Source: Comamonas testosteroni TK102 (GTDB taxonomy: Bacteria; Pseudomonadota; Gammaproteobacteria; Burkholderiales; Burkholderiaceae_C). Taken from it: 64,000 nt of DNA. A program made the position numbers and the translations under genes. Below are positions 9,664 to 18,239 of the stretch, piece after piece. The notes beneath the pieces were generated by a model. That model saw nothing but the letters and a program-made list of their open reading frames with translations. It was not told the origin of the DNA and did no database searches. The stretch is taken from the NCBI RefSeq assembly GCF_000739375.1, contig NZ_CP006704.1, positions 3,844,001-3,908,000 of the forward strand. The letters are read 5' to 3'. How positions within the stretch are numbered: the first letter of the stretch is position 1; the number at the start of each line of letters is the position of its first letter.

Positions 9664-10956
9664 ATGAAGTCATCTTCTTCCACATCGGCCAATCGGGCCC
9701 TGGTCCCGGTGACGGCGCAGGAGCGCGTCTTTGCCTGGCGCGACCATGCCTCGCTGTGGTTCAGTCTGGGCGTAGGCCTGCTGGTCATGCAGATGGGAGC
9801 CTTTCTGCTGCCAGCGCTCAGCCCGCTGCATGCGCTGATCGCGATCGGCATCGGTTCCCTGATCGGCGCCGGCCTGCTGGGCTGGGTGGGCAAGCTGGGC
9901 TGCGACAGCGGCCTGTCCAGCGCCGGGCTTATGCACAGCGTCTACGGCCGCCGCTTCGCACGACTGCCTATCGTGCTCAACATCATCCAGTTGCTGGGCT
10001 GGGGCAGCTTCGAGCTGGTGGTGATGCGCGACGCCACCGTGGCGCTGGGCAGGCAAAGCGGCATCATGGGCGCGCCCTACTGGCCCTGGCTCGCCACGCT
10101 GCTCTGGGGTGGCGTGATCCTGCTGCTGATGAGCGGCTCCATGACCACCCTGGTGCGCCGCATCATCTCGCGCGTGGCCTTGCCTCTGGTGATTGCCTCG
10201 CTGCTGTGGCTGAGCTGGCAATTCCTGAAAATGGCCGGAGCCACCGGCCTCGGGCCCCTGCTGGCCCGCGAGGGTGCGGGCGGCATGAGCATGCTCAGCG
10301 CCGTCGATCTGGTGATCGCCATGCCCATCAGCTGGCTGCCGCTGGTGGCCGACTATGCGCGCCACGGCAAAAGCGGCAAATCCGCGCTGACCGGAGCCTG
10401 GACCGGCTTTGCCGTGGCCAATATCTGGTGCTACTCCCTGGGCGTGCTGGTGGCCCTGACGCTGCCCAGCGAAGACCTGGTCACGGCCCTGCTGCTGGCC
10501 CAGGGCGGGCTGATTGCCCTGTCACTGATTCTGATCGACGAAGTGGACAACGCCTATGGCGATGCCTACTCTGGCGCCATGTCGGCCCACAGCCTGCAAC
10601 CGGGCTGGAGTGTTCGCCGCTGGGGCCTGCTGATCGCGTCCCTGTGCACCGCGTTGGCCATGGTGCTGCCCATGCACAGCCTGGAGCCGTTTCTGCTGTT
10701 GCTCAGCTCCTGCTTTGTGCCGCTGTTCGGCGTGATGCTGGGCCGCCTGGCCTTTGGCACCGATGCCGTGGAGCTGATGCAGAAAGCGCCCGCCGTGCGT
10801 TGGGATGCCGTGGCCATCTGGGTGCTGGGCATTGCCTTCTATCACCTGCTGCCCTATGCCAGCACGGCCCTGGGCTCGGCCCTGCCCACGCTGGCGCTGA
10901 CCTTTGTGGTGGCTCTCGCCACACGCCAGCTGCAGCCGCGCTCCGTTGCCGCCTGA
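9664..10956 (+). CDS. cytX: Hydroxymethylpyrimidine transporter CytX (nucleobase:cation symporter-1 family)
   Basis: A 430-residue permease with about twelve hydrophobic helices. Family features are WRDHASLWFSLGVGLLVMQM near the N-terminus, GWGSFELVVMRD, the helix AMPISWLPLVADYARHGKSG and DEVDNAYGDAYSGAMSA. CytX members are predicted, from their TPP control, to import hydroxymethylpyrimidine for thiamin salvage. The start at 9664 follows GGCGGAG; the frame from 9580 lacks family similarity. The THI element directly upstream and the thiamin genes 2 to 7 kb downstream support this over a cytosine-specific role. Confidence 0.9.
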   Translation: MKSSSSTSANRALVPVTAQERVFAWRDHASLWFSLGVGLLVMQMGAFLLPALSPLHALIAIGIGSLIGAGLLGWVGKLGCDSGLSSAGLMHSVYGRRFARLPIVLNIIQLLGWGSFELVVMRDATVALGRQSGIMGAPYWPWLATLLWGGVILLLMSGSMTTLVRRIISRVALPLVIASLLWLSWQFLKMAGATGLGPLLAREGAGGMSMLSAVDLVIAMPISWLPLVADYARHGKSGKSALTGAWTGFAVANIWCYSLGVLVALTLPSEDLVTALLLAQGGLIALSLILIDEVDNAYGDAYSGAMSAHSLQPGWSVRRWGLLIASLCTALAMVLPMHSLEPFLLLLSSCFVPLFGVMLGRLAFGTDAVELMQKAPAVRWDAVAIWVLGIAFYHLLPYASTALGSALPTLALTFVVALATRQLQPRSVAA

Positions 10957-11022
10957 GCAAAAAACAAATTCAATAGCAGCCAATTCCCTTCAACTGGGCA
11001 ACTCAGCCATTTTCTCTGTTTT

Positions 11023-11790
11023 TCATCTGGCGCCCGCCGCCCGCAGCAGCTGCACGACGGCCTGCTGCCCGCGCTGGCGTGCATGGGCCAGGGCCGTCAC
11101 CCCATCCTTGTCGGGCAGGTTCAGATCCGCTTTCGCTTCGATCAAGGCCTGGATGATGGCCTGATGGCGCGGCCCGCCATCGCTGAGCACCACAGCTTCC
11201 ATCAGACAGGTCCAGCCCAGCCGGTTGACATGGTTCACATCCACACCTGCCGTGATCAGCGCATGGGCTGTTTCCAGATGGCCGCGCTCGCAGGCCGGAA
11301 TCAGGGCCGTGCCGCCATAGCGGTTGGTGCTCTTGAGATCGGCGCCATAGGAAATCGTCATGCGCACAATCTCCAGCCGGCCCTGCGCGCCGGCCAACAG
11401 ATAGGCGCTGTCCTGCATCTGGTTCTGGATATTGGGACTGGCACCATGCATCAGCAGCGAGCGTGCCACCTCGATATGGTTGGCTGCCGTGGCCAGCAGC
11501 AACGGGGTATTGCCTCGGGCGTCCTGCACGTCGACGGGCGCGTTGCCAGCCAGCAGATTGCGCACCGCCACGGCATCGCCCTGCGCGGCAGCGGCCAGCA
11601 ATTGCTGGCCTAGCATCTGCGGGTCCCCGGCTTTTGCCGCCGTAGCAGCGGCAGGTGTTGCAGCGGCAGCATTCGCCGACGTGCCGCTCTGGCAGGCCGT
11701 GAGCAGCGTCACTGCGGCCGAAGCCGTCAATGCAATCGTCAATCGGGTAGTCAACGAGGCGCTCCCACGGGCGCGGACTGGCTGGTTCAT
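11023..11790 (-). CDS. Ankyrin-repeat lipoprotein
   Basis: A 255-residue protein with a lipoprotein signal (LLTAC, cysteine at about residue 33), then an alanine-rich linker and about five ankyrin repeats. Repeat marks include DARGNTPLLLATAANHIEVARSLL, GGTALIPACERGHLETAHALI and GWTCLMEAVVLSDGG, with KDGVTALAHARQRGQQAVV last (each read in parts). Ankyrin repeats mediate protein binding; the lipid anchor would place this in the cell envelope. It is a single gene, convergent with cytX and divergent from the SH3 gene. Partner and process are unknown. Confidence 0.88.
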   Translation of the reverse strand: MNQPVRARGSASLTTRLTIALTASAAVTLLTACQSGTSANAAAATPAAATAAKAGDPQMLGQQLLAAAAQGDAVAVRNLLAGNAPVDVQDARGNTPLLLATAANHIEVARSLLMHGASPNIQNQMQDSAYLLAGAQGRLEIVRMTISYGADLKSTNRYGGTALIPACERGHLETAHALITAGVDVNHVNRLGWTCLMEAVVLSDGGPRHQAIIQALIEAKADLNLPDKDGVTALAHARQRGQQAVVQLLRAAGAR

Positions 11791-11914
11791 GGCATTCCTT
11801 GATGGCTGGCTGGGTGTTCAGCCCCTGTCAGCTTTCTACAGGAACTATAGCTAACCACGCAAGTCCGATGAGGGTTACAGCATGTTTTCAATCGATAAAA
11901 GGAGAATCTGCCCC

Positions 11915-12388
11915 GTGTCTTGCAACCGCTGGATCCGCACCGCCGCCACTTCAAGTCTGATCGCGCTGGGTGCGCTCACCGCCGGCCTGCTGCCGGCCCT
12001 CGCACAAGCCCAGGAATTCGTCAGCATCAAGGGCAAGACCGTGAATGTGCGCGAGCAGCCCAACACCCGCTCCGCCACCCTCTGGGAACTGAGCAAGGGC
12101 TACCCACTGCAAGTCACCCAGCGCAAAGGCCAGTGGCTGCGTGTGAAGGACTATGAGTCCACACTGGGCTGGGTCCACGCCCCGCTGACCAGCAAGAGCC
12201 CGCATATGGTGGTGACGGCACGCACGGCCAATCTGCGCTCCGGCCCCGGCCAGAAGCACAACCGGGTCGGCAAGCTGGAGCAATATGAGGTATTGCAGAC
12301 GCTGAAAAAGCAAGGTAGCTGGGCCCAGGTCCAGCGCAGCAACGGCCAGAGCGGCTGGGTAGCCAAGAATCTGGTCTGGGGCTGGTAA
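11915..12388 (+). CDS. Exported protein with two bacterial SH3 domains
   Basis: A 157-residue protein with a Sec signal peptide ending LAQAQ and two SH3b domains. Repeat one has VNVREQPNTRSATLWELSKG and repeat two TANLRSGPGQKHNRVGKLEQ, each ending in a tryptophan motif (LGWVHAPL and SGWVAKNLVW). I chose the GTG at 11915 because AAGGAG lies 9 bases upstream; the ATG at 11882 has no ribosome site. SH3b proteins of this size are thought to bind cell-wall peptides. It is followed at once by a strong terminator. Confidence 0.88.
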   Translation: MSCNRWIRTAATSSLIALGALTAGLLPALAQAQEFVSIKGKTVNVREQPNTRSATLWELSKGYPLQVTQRKGQWLRVKDYESTLGWVHAPLTSKSPHMVVTARTANLRSGPGQKHNRVGKLEQYEVLQTLKKQGSWAQVQRSNGQSGWVAKNLVWGW

Positions 12389-12414
12389 GTGCGGCAACAG
12401 GCGCCCCAAAAGGC

Positions 12415-12441
12415 AAAGGCCTGCAACTGCAGGCCTTTTTT
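12415..12441 (+). terminator. Terminator after the SH3 gene
   Basis: AAAGGCCTGC pairs with GCAGGCCTTT across a very short loop, then a run of T. The thiD gene on the other strand ends at 12456, so it may act for both. Confidence 0.9.
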
Positions 12442-12455
12442 GCGAGTGTCGGCAA

Positions 12456-13328
12456 TCAGCCTTCGACGATCAGCTGCGCGCGCGGCGCATAGCCGTGGTT
12501 GAGGGGGCCGTGGCCCTGGCCGGTGTAGACCTCGGCTCCCGCCTCGATGGCGCCCAGGATATAGCGCCGCGCCTCGGTCACTGCGGCCTCCAGTGCCAGC
12601 CCCTGGGCCAGGAAGGAGGCAATCGCCGACGAAAGCGTGCAGCCCGTGCCATGGCCGTTATGGGTGACGATGCGCTGCGACTGCAGACGCAGATAGTCGC
12701 TGGCTTGCTGGCCTTGCCGACCCAGCACATCCATGACCAGATCGCCGCTCAGATGCCCGCCCTTGAGCAGCACCGCAGGCGCCCCCATGGCCAGCAGATC
12801 GGCCACGGCCGCATCCAGCGCGGCAATGCCGTCGATGCTGCGACCCAGCAGCAAAGCTGCTTCATCCAGATTGGGGGTAATCACCGTCGCCAGCGGGAAC
12901 AGCTCCCGCACCAGCGCCTGGGCCGTCTCGGGAACGATCAGGCGATCGCCGCTGGTGGCCACCATCACGGGGTCCAGCACCACATTCCTGATCTGGTGGC
13001 GACGGATCGCATCCGCCACCACGCTCACCACATCGGGGGTTGCCAGCATGCCGATCTTGACCGCATCGACGCCTATGTCTTGCACAACGGCATCGATCTG
13101 GCCGCGCACGGTATCCAGCGGAATGCCGTGAATGCCCGTCACGCCCAGCGTGTTCTGCACGGTGATGGCCGTGATCGCCGTCATGCCATAGCAGCCCAGG
13201 GCCGCACAGGTCTTGAGATCGGCCTGGATGCCGGCGCCACCGCCGCTGTCCGAGCCGGCGATGGAGAGCACGCGTGCATAGCGCTTTTTTGCGGCGCCAG
13301 AGATAGAGGAAGGAGCAATCACTGTCAT
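12456..13328 (-). CDS. thiD: Bifunctional hydroxymethylpyrimidine kinase / phosphomethylpyrimidine kinase
   Basis: ThiD phosphorylates hydroxymethylpyrimidine twice to give HMP-PP, the pyrimidine half of thiamin. The 290 residues show the ribokinase-like motifs VLSIAGSDSGGGAGIQADLK at the N-terminus, GCYGMTAITAITVQNT, the DPVMVATSGDRL segment, VITPNLDEA, VLLKGGHL, and the anion-hole motif THNGHGTGCTLSSAIAS. It runs opposite to the other thi genes, with its start facing the thiO riboswitch. I see no THI element on its own strand. Confidence 0.97.
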   Translation of the reverse strand: MTVIAPSSISGAAKKRYARVLSIAGSDSGGGAGIQADLKTCAALGCYGMTAITAITVQNTLGVTGIHGIPLDTVRGQIDAVVQDIGVDAVKIGMLATPDVVSVVADAIRRHQIRNVVLDPVMVATSGDRLIVPETAQALVRELFPLATVITPNLDEAALLLGRSIDGIAALDAAVADLLAMGAPAVLLKGGHLSGDLVMDVLGRQGQQASDYLRLQSQRIVTHNGHGTGCTLSSAIASFLAQGLALEAAVTEARRYILGAIEAGAEVYTGQGHGPLNHGYAPRAQLIVEG

Positions 13329-13402
13329 GGCAAAAATTATCGCCCATGCGCATGGTCAATGCGTGCTGTTTGCGGTTGTGCTGTAATGTCCAACGGACGA
13401 AA

Positions 13403-13543
13403 CAGGGGTGTCCCGCAGGCAAGCAGCCTGTGCGGACTGAGAAACACCCTGGGGCTGCGCCAGCTGCCGGCTGCGCACCAGAGCACCATCCGTGCCCTGT
13501 GCCCCCTGCACCCGATCCAGGTCATGCTGGCGTGGGGAGTTTC
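13403..13543 (+). promoter_or_regulatory. TPP riboswitch upstream of thiOSGE
   Basis: THI-box pieces in order: CAGGGGTGTCCCGC, GCGGACTGAGAAACACCC, an extended arm of about 55 bases, then CACCCGATCCAGGTCATGC and TGGCGTGGGGAG. The stem is closed by GGGGTG with the late GGGGAG side. The thiO start lies about 75 bases further on. The P3 arm is much longer than usual. Confidence 0.9.
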
Positions 13544-13618
13544 ACAAGCCGCAAGGCATGCCGCGTTTTGTCCTGCACATGGCCCTGTTCCTGTGTCCGG
13601 ATGGAAAACGATTTGCAC

Positions 13619-14713
13619 ATGTCATTGCTACAAGCTTCTTCAAAGATCGCAATTCTCGGCGGCGGCCTCATGGGCCGTCTGCTGTCGCTGGCCCTGGCCC
13701 AGCGCGGTCACGCCATCGACCTCTATGACGCCCATGGCCCGCAAGGCGATGGCGCAGCCGCGCGCGTGGCGGCCGCCATGCTGGCGCCGCTGGCCGAGTC
13801 GGCCATTACCGAGCCCGGCGTGGTGCGCATGGGCCAGCATGGGCTCAAGCGCTGGCCCGAACTCATAGCCCAACTTGAGCAGCATGTGTTTCTGCAGCAG
13901 AACGGCACGCTGATTCTCTGGCACCGCCAGGATCAGGGCGACGCGGCACGCTTTTTCGGCCTGCTGGAAAAAAACCGGCGCATCAACCCCAGCCTGCCAG
14001 CCATGCAGGAGAAGACCGGCGCGGCGCTGCAGGACTGCGAGCCCGCACTGCAGGGACGCTTCAACCAGGCCGTCTACCTGCCCGGCGAAGGCCAGCTGGA
14101 CAACCGCCAGCTGCTGACGGCGCTGGTCGACAAGCTCACCGCACTGGGCGTACAGCAGCACTGGGAGAGCCCGCGCGAAGTTGGCGACTTCCGCCCCGGC
14201 GAGGCTGGCCAGCCCGACTTCGTGTTCGACTGCCGGGGCCTGGGTGCCCGCACCCAATGGAAGCAGCTGCGCGGCATTCGCGGCGAAGTGGTGCGCATCC
14301 ATGCGCCCGAAGTCACGCTGCAGCGCCCTACACGCCTGATCCATCCACGCTACCCCATCTATATCGCGCCCAAGGAAGACCATCTGTTCGTGATCGGCGC
14401 GACCGAGATCGAGTCCGACGATATGTCGCCGGCCAGCGTGCGCTCCACGCTGGAGCTGCTGAGCGCGGCCTATACCGTGCACTCCGGCTTTGCCGAAGGG
14501 CGGATTGTGGAAATCGCCACCCAGTGCCGCCCCACCCTGCCCGATAATCTGCCCGCCGTGCGTCTGCTGACTCCACGCGTCATGGAAGTCAACGGCCTCT
14601 ACCGTCACGGCTTCATGATCTCGCCCGCCATGCTGGACGTGGTGCTGGAGCTGCTGGACCACGACGACTCGCCGCTGGCGCGCGAGTTCGATGTCGCCGT
14701 GCATCGTGGCTGA
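13619..14713 (+). CDS. thiO: Glycine oxidase ThiO (FAD-dependent)
   Basis: A 364-residue FAD amine oxidase of the DAO family. ThiO oxidises glycine to iminoglycine for the thiazole ring of thiamin in aerobes. The dinucleotide-binding motif AILGGGLMGRLLSLALAQRG is at the N-terminus, with ARVAAAMLAPLAESA, DCRGLGAR, RGIRGEVVRI, and the C-terminal MEVNGLYRHGFMISPAM typical of this class. The ATG at 13619 is preferred; 13601 is an in-frame alternative. It is first in the riboswitch-controlled run thiO-thiS-thiG-thiE. Confidence 0.93.
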   Translation: MSLLQASSKIAILGGGLMGRLLSLALAQRGHAIDLYDAHGPQGDGAAARVAAAMLAPLAESAITEPGVVRMGQHGLKRWPELIAQLEQHVFLQQNGTLILWHRQDQGDAARFFGLLEKNRRINPSLPAMQEKTGAALQDCEPALQGRFNQAVYLPGEGQLDNRQLLTALVDKLTALGVQQHWESPREVGDFRPGEAGQPDFVFDCRGLGARTQWKQLRGIRGEVVRIHAPEVTLQRPTRLIHPRYPIYIAPKEDHLFVIGATEIESDDMSPASVRSTLELLSAAYTVHSGFAEGRIVEIATQCRPTLPDNLPAVRLLTPRVMEVNGLYRHGFMISPAMLDVVLELLDHDDSPLAREFDVAVHRG

Positions 14714-14818
14714 ACTGCGAGCCCGAACTTTGACGCACAGCACTTGCACCCCTGGCGCACGCAAGCGCCGCCGTGCAGAGGTTTAACTTAGCACCCGCTT
14801 TATTTTCCGTTTCATGCC

Positions 14819-15016
14819 ATGAAGATCACTCTCAACCAGCAAGCCGCCGAGCTGCCAGCCCATGCCACCGTGGCCGATGCGCTGGCGCAGATGCAGGCCA
14901 AGCCCCCGTTTGCCGTGGCGGTCAACACGGTGTTTGTGCCCAAGACCCAATATGCCGCCCATGCACTCAACGAGGGCGACAGGATGGAAGTCATCTCTCC
15001 CGTCACCGGCGGATGA
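14819..15016 (+). CDS. thiS: Sulfur carrier protein ThiS
   Basis: A 65-residue ubiquitin-like protein ending in VTGG; the C-terminal Gly-Gly is adenylated and thiocarboxylated to supply sulfur to the thiazole. The family core ATVADALAQM and the strand FAVAVNTVFVPK are clear. It lies between thiO and thiG. A ThiF-type activating enzyme is not present in this window. Confidence 0.96.
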   Translation: MKITLNQQAAELPAHATVADALAQMQAKPPFAVAVNTVFVPKTQYAAHALNEGDRMEVISPVTGG

Positions 15017-15021
15017 GATGA

Positions 15022-15115
15022 ATCCCCCTGAGTCGCTACGCGCCTTCCCCCAAGGGGGGCGACACCTGCGCTGCGAGGCGGCTCTTGCTGGGTGTCTCTC
15101 ACTTGGGTCGTGCCT
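15022..15115. repeat. Comamonad-type intergenic repeat, copy 1
   Basis: This GC-rich stretch shares CCCCCTGAG near its start and GCGAGGCGGCTCTTGCT near its end with the copy at 17970-18100. An inverted CCTTCCCCC / GGGGGG pairing lies within. It sits between thiS and thiG, inside the operon. Confidence 0.75.
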
Positions 15116-15151
15116 GTGCAATGGCTTGCTGATCAAAGATAAAGACCAATC

Positions 15152-15955
15152 ATGAATACAAAAACTAACGACGACGCCCTGGTTCTCTACGGCCAGCGTT
15201 TTGAAAGCCGCTTGCTGCTGGGCACCTCGCGCTATCCCTCGCCCGCGATTCTCGAAGCGGCCGTGGAGCGCTCCAGGCCCGCCATGGTCACGGCCTCGCT
15301 GCGCCGCCAGGGCAGCAATGCCGCCGAGACCGGTGCCAGCTTCTGGGAGCTGCTGCGCAAGCTCAACGTGCCCGTGCTGCCCAACACGGCAGGCTGCATG
15401 ACCATCCAGGAGGCGGTGACCACGGCCCAGATGGCGCGTGAAGTCTTCGACACACCCTGGATCAAGCTGGAGCTGATCGGTGACGACTACACGCTGCAGC
15501 CCGACACGCTCAATCTGGTGGAAGCGGCTTCCATCCTCATCAAGGACGGCTTCCAGGTCCTGCCCTACACCACCTACGACCTGGTGCTGTGCCAAAAGCT
15601 TGTCGACGTCGGCTGCCAGGCCGTCATGCCCTGGGCCGCGCCCATCGGCACCGGCCGCGGCCCCATCAACCCCTATGCCATGCAGATGCTGCGCGAGCGC
15701 CTGAAGGTGCCGCTGATCGTCGATGCCGGCCTGGGCCGTCCCTCCCACGCCTGCACCGTGATGGAGTGGGGCTATGACGCCGTGCTGCTGAACACCGCCG
15801 TGGCACTGTCCGAAGACCCCGTGGCCATGGCCGGCGCATTCACCGATGCCGTCAATGCCGGTCACGCCGCCTGGCGCGCTGGCGCCATGGCAGAGCAAAA
15901 TGCCGCCCAGCCCAGCACTCCCGTGCTGGGCACCCCTTTCTGGCATCAGGAATAA
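15152..15955 (+). CDS. thiG: Thiazole synthase ThiG
   Basis: A 267-residue TIM-barrel enzyme that joins deoxyxylulose phosphate, iminoglycine and ThiS thiocarboxylate into the thiazole phosphate. Motifs are LLLGTSRYPSPAIL, VLPNTAGCMT, KLELIGDDYTLQPD, GCQAVMPWAAPIGTGRG and VDAGLGRPSHACTVMEWG. Length is normal. The gene is 10 bases upstream of thiE, so the two are probably coupled. Confidence 0.97.
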   Translation: MNTKTNDDALVLYGQRFESRLLLGTSRYPSPAILEAAVERSRPAMVTASLRRQGSNAAETGASFWELLRKLNVPVLPNTAGCMTIQEAVTTAQMAREVFDTPWIKLELIGDDYTLQPDTLNLVEAASILIKDGFQVLPYTTYDLVLCQKLVDVGCQAVMPWAAPIGTGRGPINPYAMQMLRERLKVPLIVDAGLGRPSHACTVMEWGYDAVLLNTAVALSEDPVAMAGAFTDAVNAGHAAWRAGAMAEQNAAQPSTPVLGTPFWHQE

Positions 15956-15965
15956 AGGTCGGCCC

Positions 15966-16907
15966 ATGGACTCCGCAGAAATCAAGGCTCTGGCGCAAGC
16001 CATCGTCCACCAGCACAGTGCCAACTTTGGCGCCCAGCTGCACCATGATGCCAACTCGGTCGAGCTGACGCCACAGCCCGTGCCGCCCGCACTGCGCCAG
16101 GAACCCGCCTATCTGGCCGCGCTGGAGGCCTGCAGCCAGCTGGGCTTTATCGCCGTGGATGCGCAGACTCTGGCCCAGGCCTGGCAGTGCCAGAGCGAGC
16201 GCAACAATCACTTCGATGCCACCCACTGGCCTGACGACCCACGCGACTTCGGTCTCGGCAAGGCCGACCCGGCCCAGGCTTTTGCCCATTGCCCGCGCGA
16301 GCTGGGCCTGTATGGCGTGCTGCCCACGGCCGAATGGGTGGGCCGCATGGCCCGTGCTGGCGTGCCCACGGTGCAGCTGCGCTTCAAATCCGGCGACCAG
16401 GCCGCCGTGGCCCGTGAGGTCAAGGCGGCTGTTGAAGCCGTCAAGGGCACGCACGCACGCCTTTTCATCAACGACCACTGGCAGGCCGCGCTGGACGCAG
16501 GCGCCTACGGCATCCATGTGGGTCAGGAAGATCTGGACGTCATCGGCCAGCGCGATCTGGAGACCATCCGCACCTCGGGCACACGCTTGGGCGTCTCTAC
16601 CCATGGCTACGCCGAGATGGTGCGCGCCCATGCTGTCCAGCCCAGCTATATCGCCCTGGGAGCGGTGTTCCCGACCACGCTCAAGAAGATGGCGACGGCC
16701 CCGCAAGGCCTGGCTCGTCTGGCGGCCTACGTGCGACTGATGCAGCAGTACCCGCTGGTGGCGATTGGCGGTATTTCCGAAGACCTGTTCCCCGCCGTGC
16801 GCGCCACGGGCGTGGGCTCGGTGGCCGTGGTACGTGCCCTGGTCAACGCCCCCGACCCAGAAGCAGCAGCCCAGCATCTGCTGCAGCGCATGCAGGCTGC
16901 GGCCTGA
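15966..16907 (+). CDS. thiE: Thiamin phosphate synthase ThiE with N-terminal extension
   Basis: The C-terminal 200 residues form the ThiE barrel, which couples HMP-PP and thiazole phosphate: QLRFKSGDQAAV, RLFINDHWQAALDAGAYG, HVGQEDL, GVSTHGYAEM, ALGAVFPTTLKKMA and VAIGGISEDL. The first 110 residues are an extra part not found in short ThiE proteins (about 210 residues); I associate two-part ThiE with betaproteobacteria. The start at 15966 places it 10 bases after thiG. The role of the N-terminal part is unknown to me. Confidence 0.93.
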   Translation: MDSAEIKALAQAIVHQHSANFGAQLHHDANSVELTPQPVPPALRQEPAYLAALEACSQLGFIAVDAQTLAQAWQCQSERNNHFDATHWPDDPRDFGLGKADPAQAFAHCPRELGLYGVLPTAEWVGRMARAGVPTVQLRFKSGDQAAVAREVKAAVEAVKGTHARLFINDHWQAALDAGAYGIHVGQEDLDVIGQRDLETIRTSGTRLGVSTHGYAEMVRAHAVQPSYIALGAVFPTTLKKMATAPQGLARLAAYVRLMQQYPLVAIGGISEDLFPAVRATGVGSVAVVRALVNAPDPEAAAQHLLQRMQAAA

Positions 16908-16936
16908 GCGCATCGAAGCGCATCGGCTTCCCATTC

Positions 16937-16980
16937 AATAGCCGCCGGCGCTTGATACACAGGCGCCGGCGGCTATTTTC
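16937..16980 (+). terminator. Terminator of the thi operon
   Basis: A perfect 15-base-pair stem (AATAGCCGCCGGCGC and its complement) closes on an 11-base loop and ends in ATTTTC. It lies 30 bases after the thiE stop. Confidence 0.88.
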
Positions 16981-17053
16981 ATTGAGAGACTCAAAACTCC
17001 CGCCGCGCCAGACCTGACTGGCACAGAAAACACCGGAAACGACCAGAAAAAAT

Positions 17054-17077
17054 GCCCGCAGCCAGCGGGCTTTTTTT
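17054..17077 (+). terminator. Second terminator hairpin
   Basis: GCCCGC / GCGGGC with a five-base loop and seven T residues. It may back up the hairpin at 16937. Confidence 0.85.
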
Positions 17078-17246
17078 CTGGAGCCCCGCTGCACAGGCCG
17101 CATGGCTGCTGGGTTTTCTTGATTGGCGCAAGCCCTCTTCGCCGTAAAAGCGGACACACAGGTGACAACCCTGAGTCCATCAGCTTCGGCATGGCCGGTC
17201 CCACACGCGACAATGGGGCGGTTACCAGTCACGCATAAGACAGAAC

Positions 17247-17966
17247 ATGGACGAGCCAATTCTTAGTATGGAAGAACGTGAGGCGATCAACTCTGGTCGC
17301 TGGTTTTCATCCCTTTCGCCCTCTTTGCGGCACGACATTCTTCGATGCGCTTACGTCAAACGATACAAAGATGGCATGCTCATCTGCGCTCGCGGCGAAC
17401 CGCCCGAGGAGTGGATTGCCTGTGCGCGTGGCGCGGTGCGGGTCAGCTCCACCTCCATCACGGGCAAGCAGATCACGCTGACCTATGTGGAGCCGGGCAT
17501 CTGGTTCGGGGATGTGGCGATTCTGGATGGCGACAAGCGCACACACGACGCCTATGCACATGGCGAGACCACGCTGCTGTGCCTGACCAAGGCAGACTTC
17601 AGGCGCATTCTGGCCGAACATGTGGAGTTTTCCGAGGCGATCCTGCGCCTCAATGCGCGCCGTGTGCGCCAGCTCTACGGTCTGGTGGAAGATCTCAATA
17701 CCTTGCCGCTGCGCGCGCGCCTGGCCAAGCAACTGCTGCACCTGACGCGCAGCTATGGCGTGATGAGCCTGTCGGACAGCAACGAGATCCGCATCGGCCT
17801 GCATCTGGCGCAGGAAGAGCTGGCGCAGTTGCTGGGTGCCTCGCGTCAGCGGGTCAACCAGGAGCTCAAGTCCATGGAGCGCGAGGAAGTCATTCGCATC
17901 GAGCCGGGTGGCCTCATCGTGCGCGACCGGGTGACGCTGCTGCGTATTGCCGACACCGACCACTGA
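17247..17966 (+). CDS. Crp/Fnr family transcriptional regulator
   Basis: A 239-residue regulator with an N-terminal cyclic-nucleotide-binding-like barrel (DGMLICARGEPPEEWIACARGAV in two parts, then GIWFGDVAILDGD) and a C-terminal winged helix with EELAQLLGASRQRVNQELKS as recognition helix. There are no Fnr-type cysteine clusters, so it is not an obvious oxygen sensor. It is transcribed alone after the thi terminators and before a repeat. A possible target is the acyl-CoA dehydrogenase pair downstream, but the sequence does not prove it. Confidence 0.92.
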   Translation: MDEPILSMEEREAINSGRWFSSLSPSLRHDILRCAYVKRYKDGMLICARGEPPEEWIACARGAVRVSSTSITGKQITLTYVEPGIWFGDVAILDGDKRTHDAYAHGETTLLCLTKADFRRILAEHVEFSEAILRLNARRVRQLYGLVEDLNTLPLRARLAKQLLHLTRSYGVMSLSDSNEIRIGLHLAQEELAQLLGASRQRVNQELKSMEREEVIRIEPGGLIVRDRVTLLRIADTDH

Positions 17967-17969
17967 TTC

Positions 17970-18100
17970 ACCCCCTGAGCGGCTTTGCCGGGGGCGCCCC
18001 CGCCGCTTCCCCCTCTCTCGCTTCGCTGCGCTTGCGGGAGGGGGACGATGCCATCGCCGCGAGGCGGCTCTTGCTCGGCATCTCTGGCTGGGATCGCGCC
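17970..18100. repeat. Comamonad-type intergenic repeat, copy 2
   Basis: Related to the copy at 15022-15115: it starts with CCCCCTGAGCGGC and holds GCGAGGCGGCTCTTGCT at 18059-18075. It has extra inverted repeats (CCCCCTCTC / GGGAGGGGG). A further small palindrome, CTGCGCCTTCGGCGCAG, follows at about 18169. Confidence 0.75.
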
Positions 18101-18239
18101 AGTTTTCACCTTCGTTTCTCGCTTCATTGCCGCGTTCTGCGGCAACTCTCCCCTTTCACGCATTCGCTCGCTGCGCCTTCGGCGCAGGGTGGCGGGCTGC
18201 GCCTTGCGCATCACAAATCGAACACAGGACTGAGACAGC

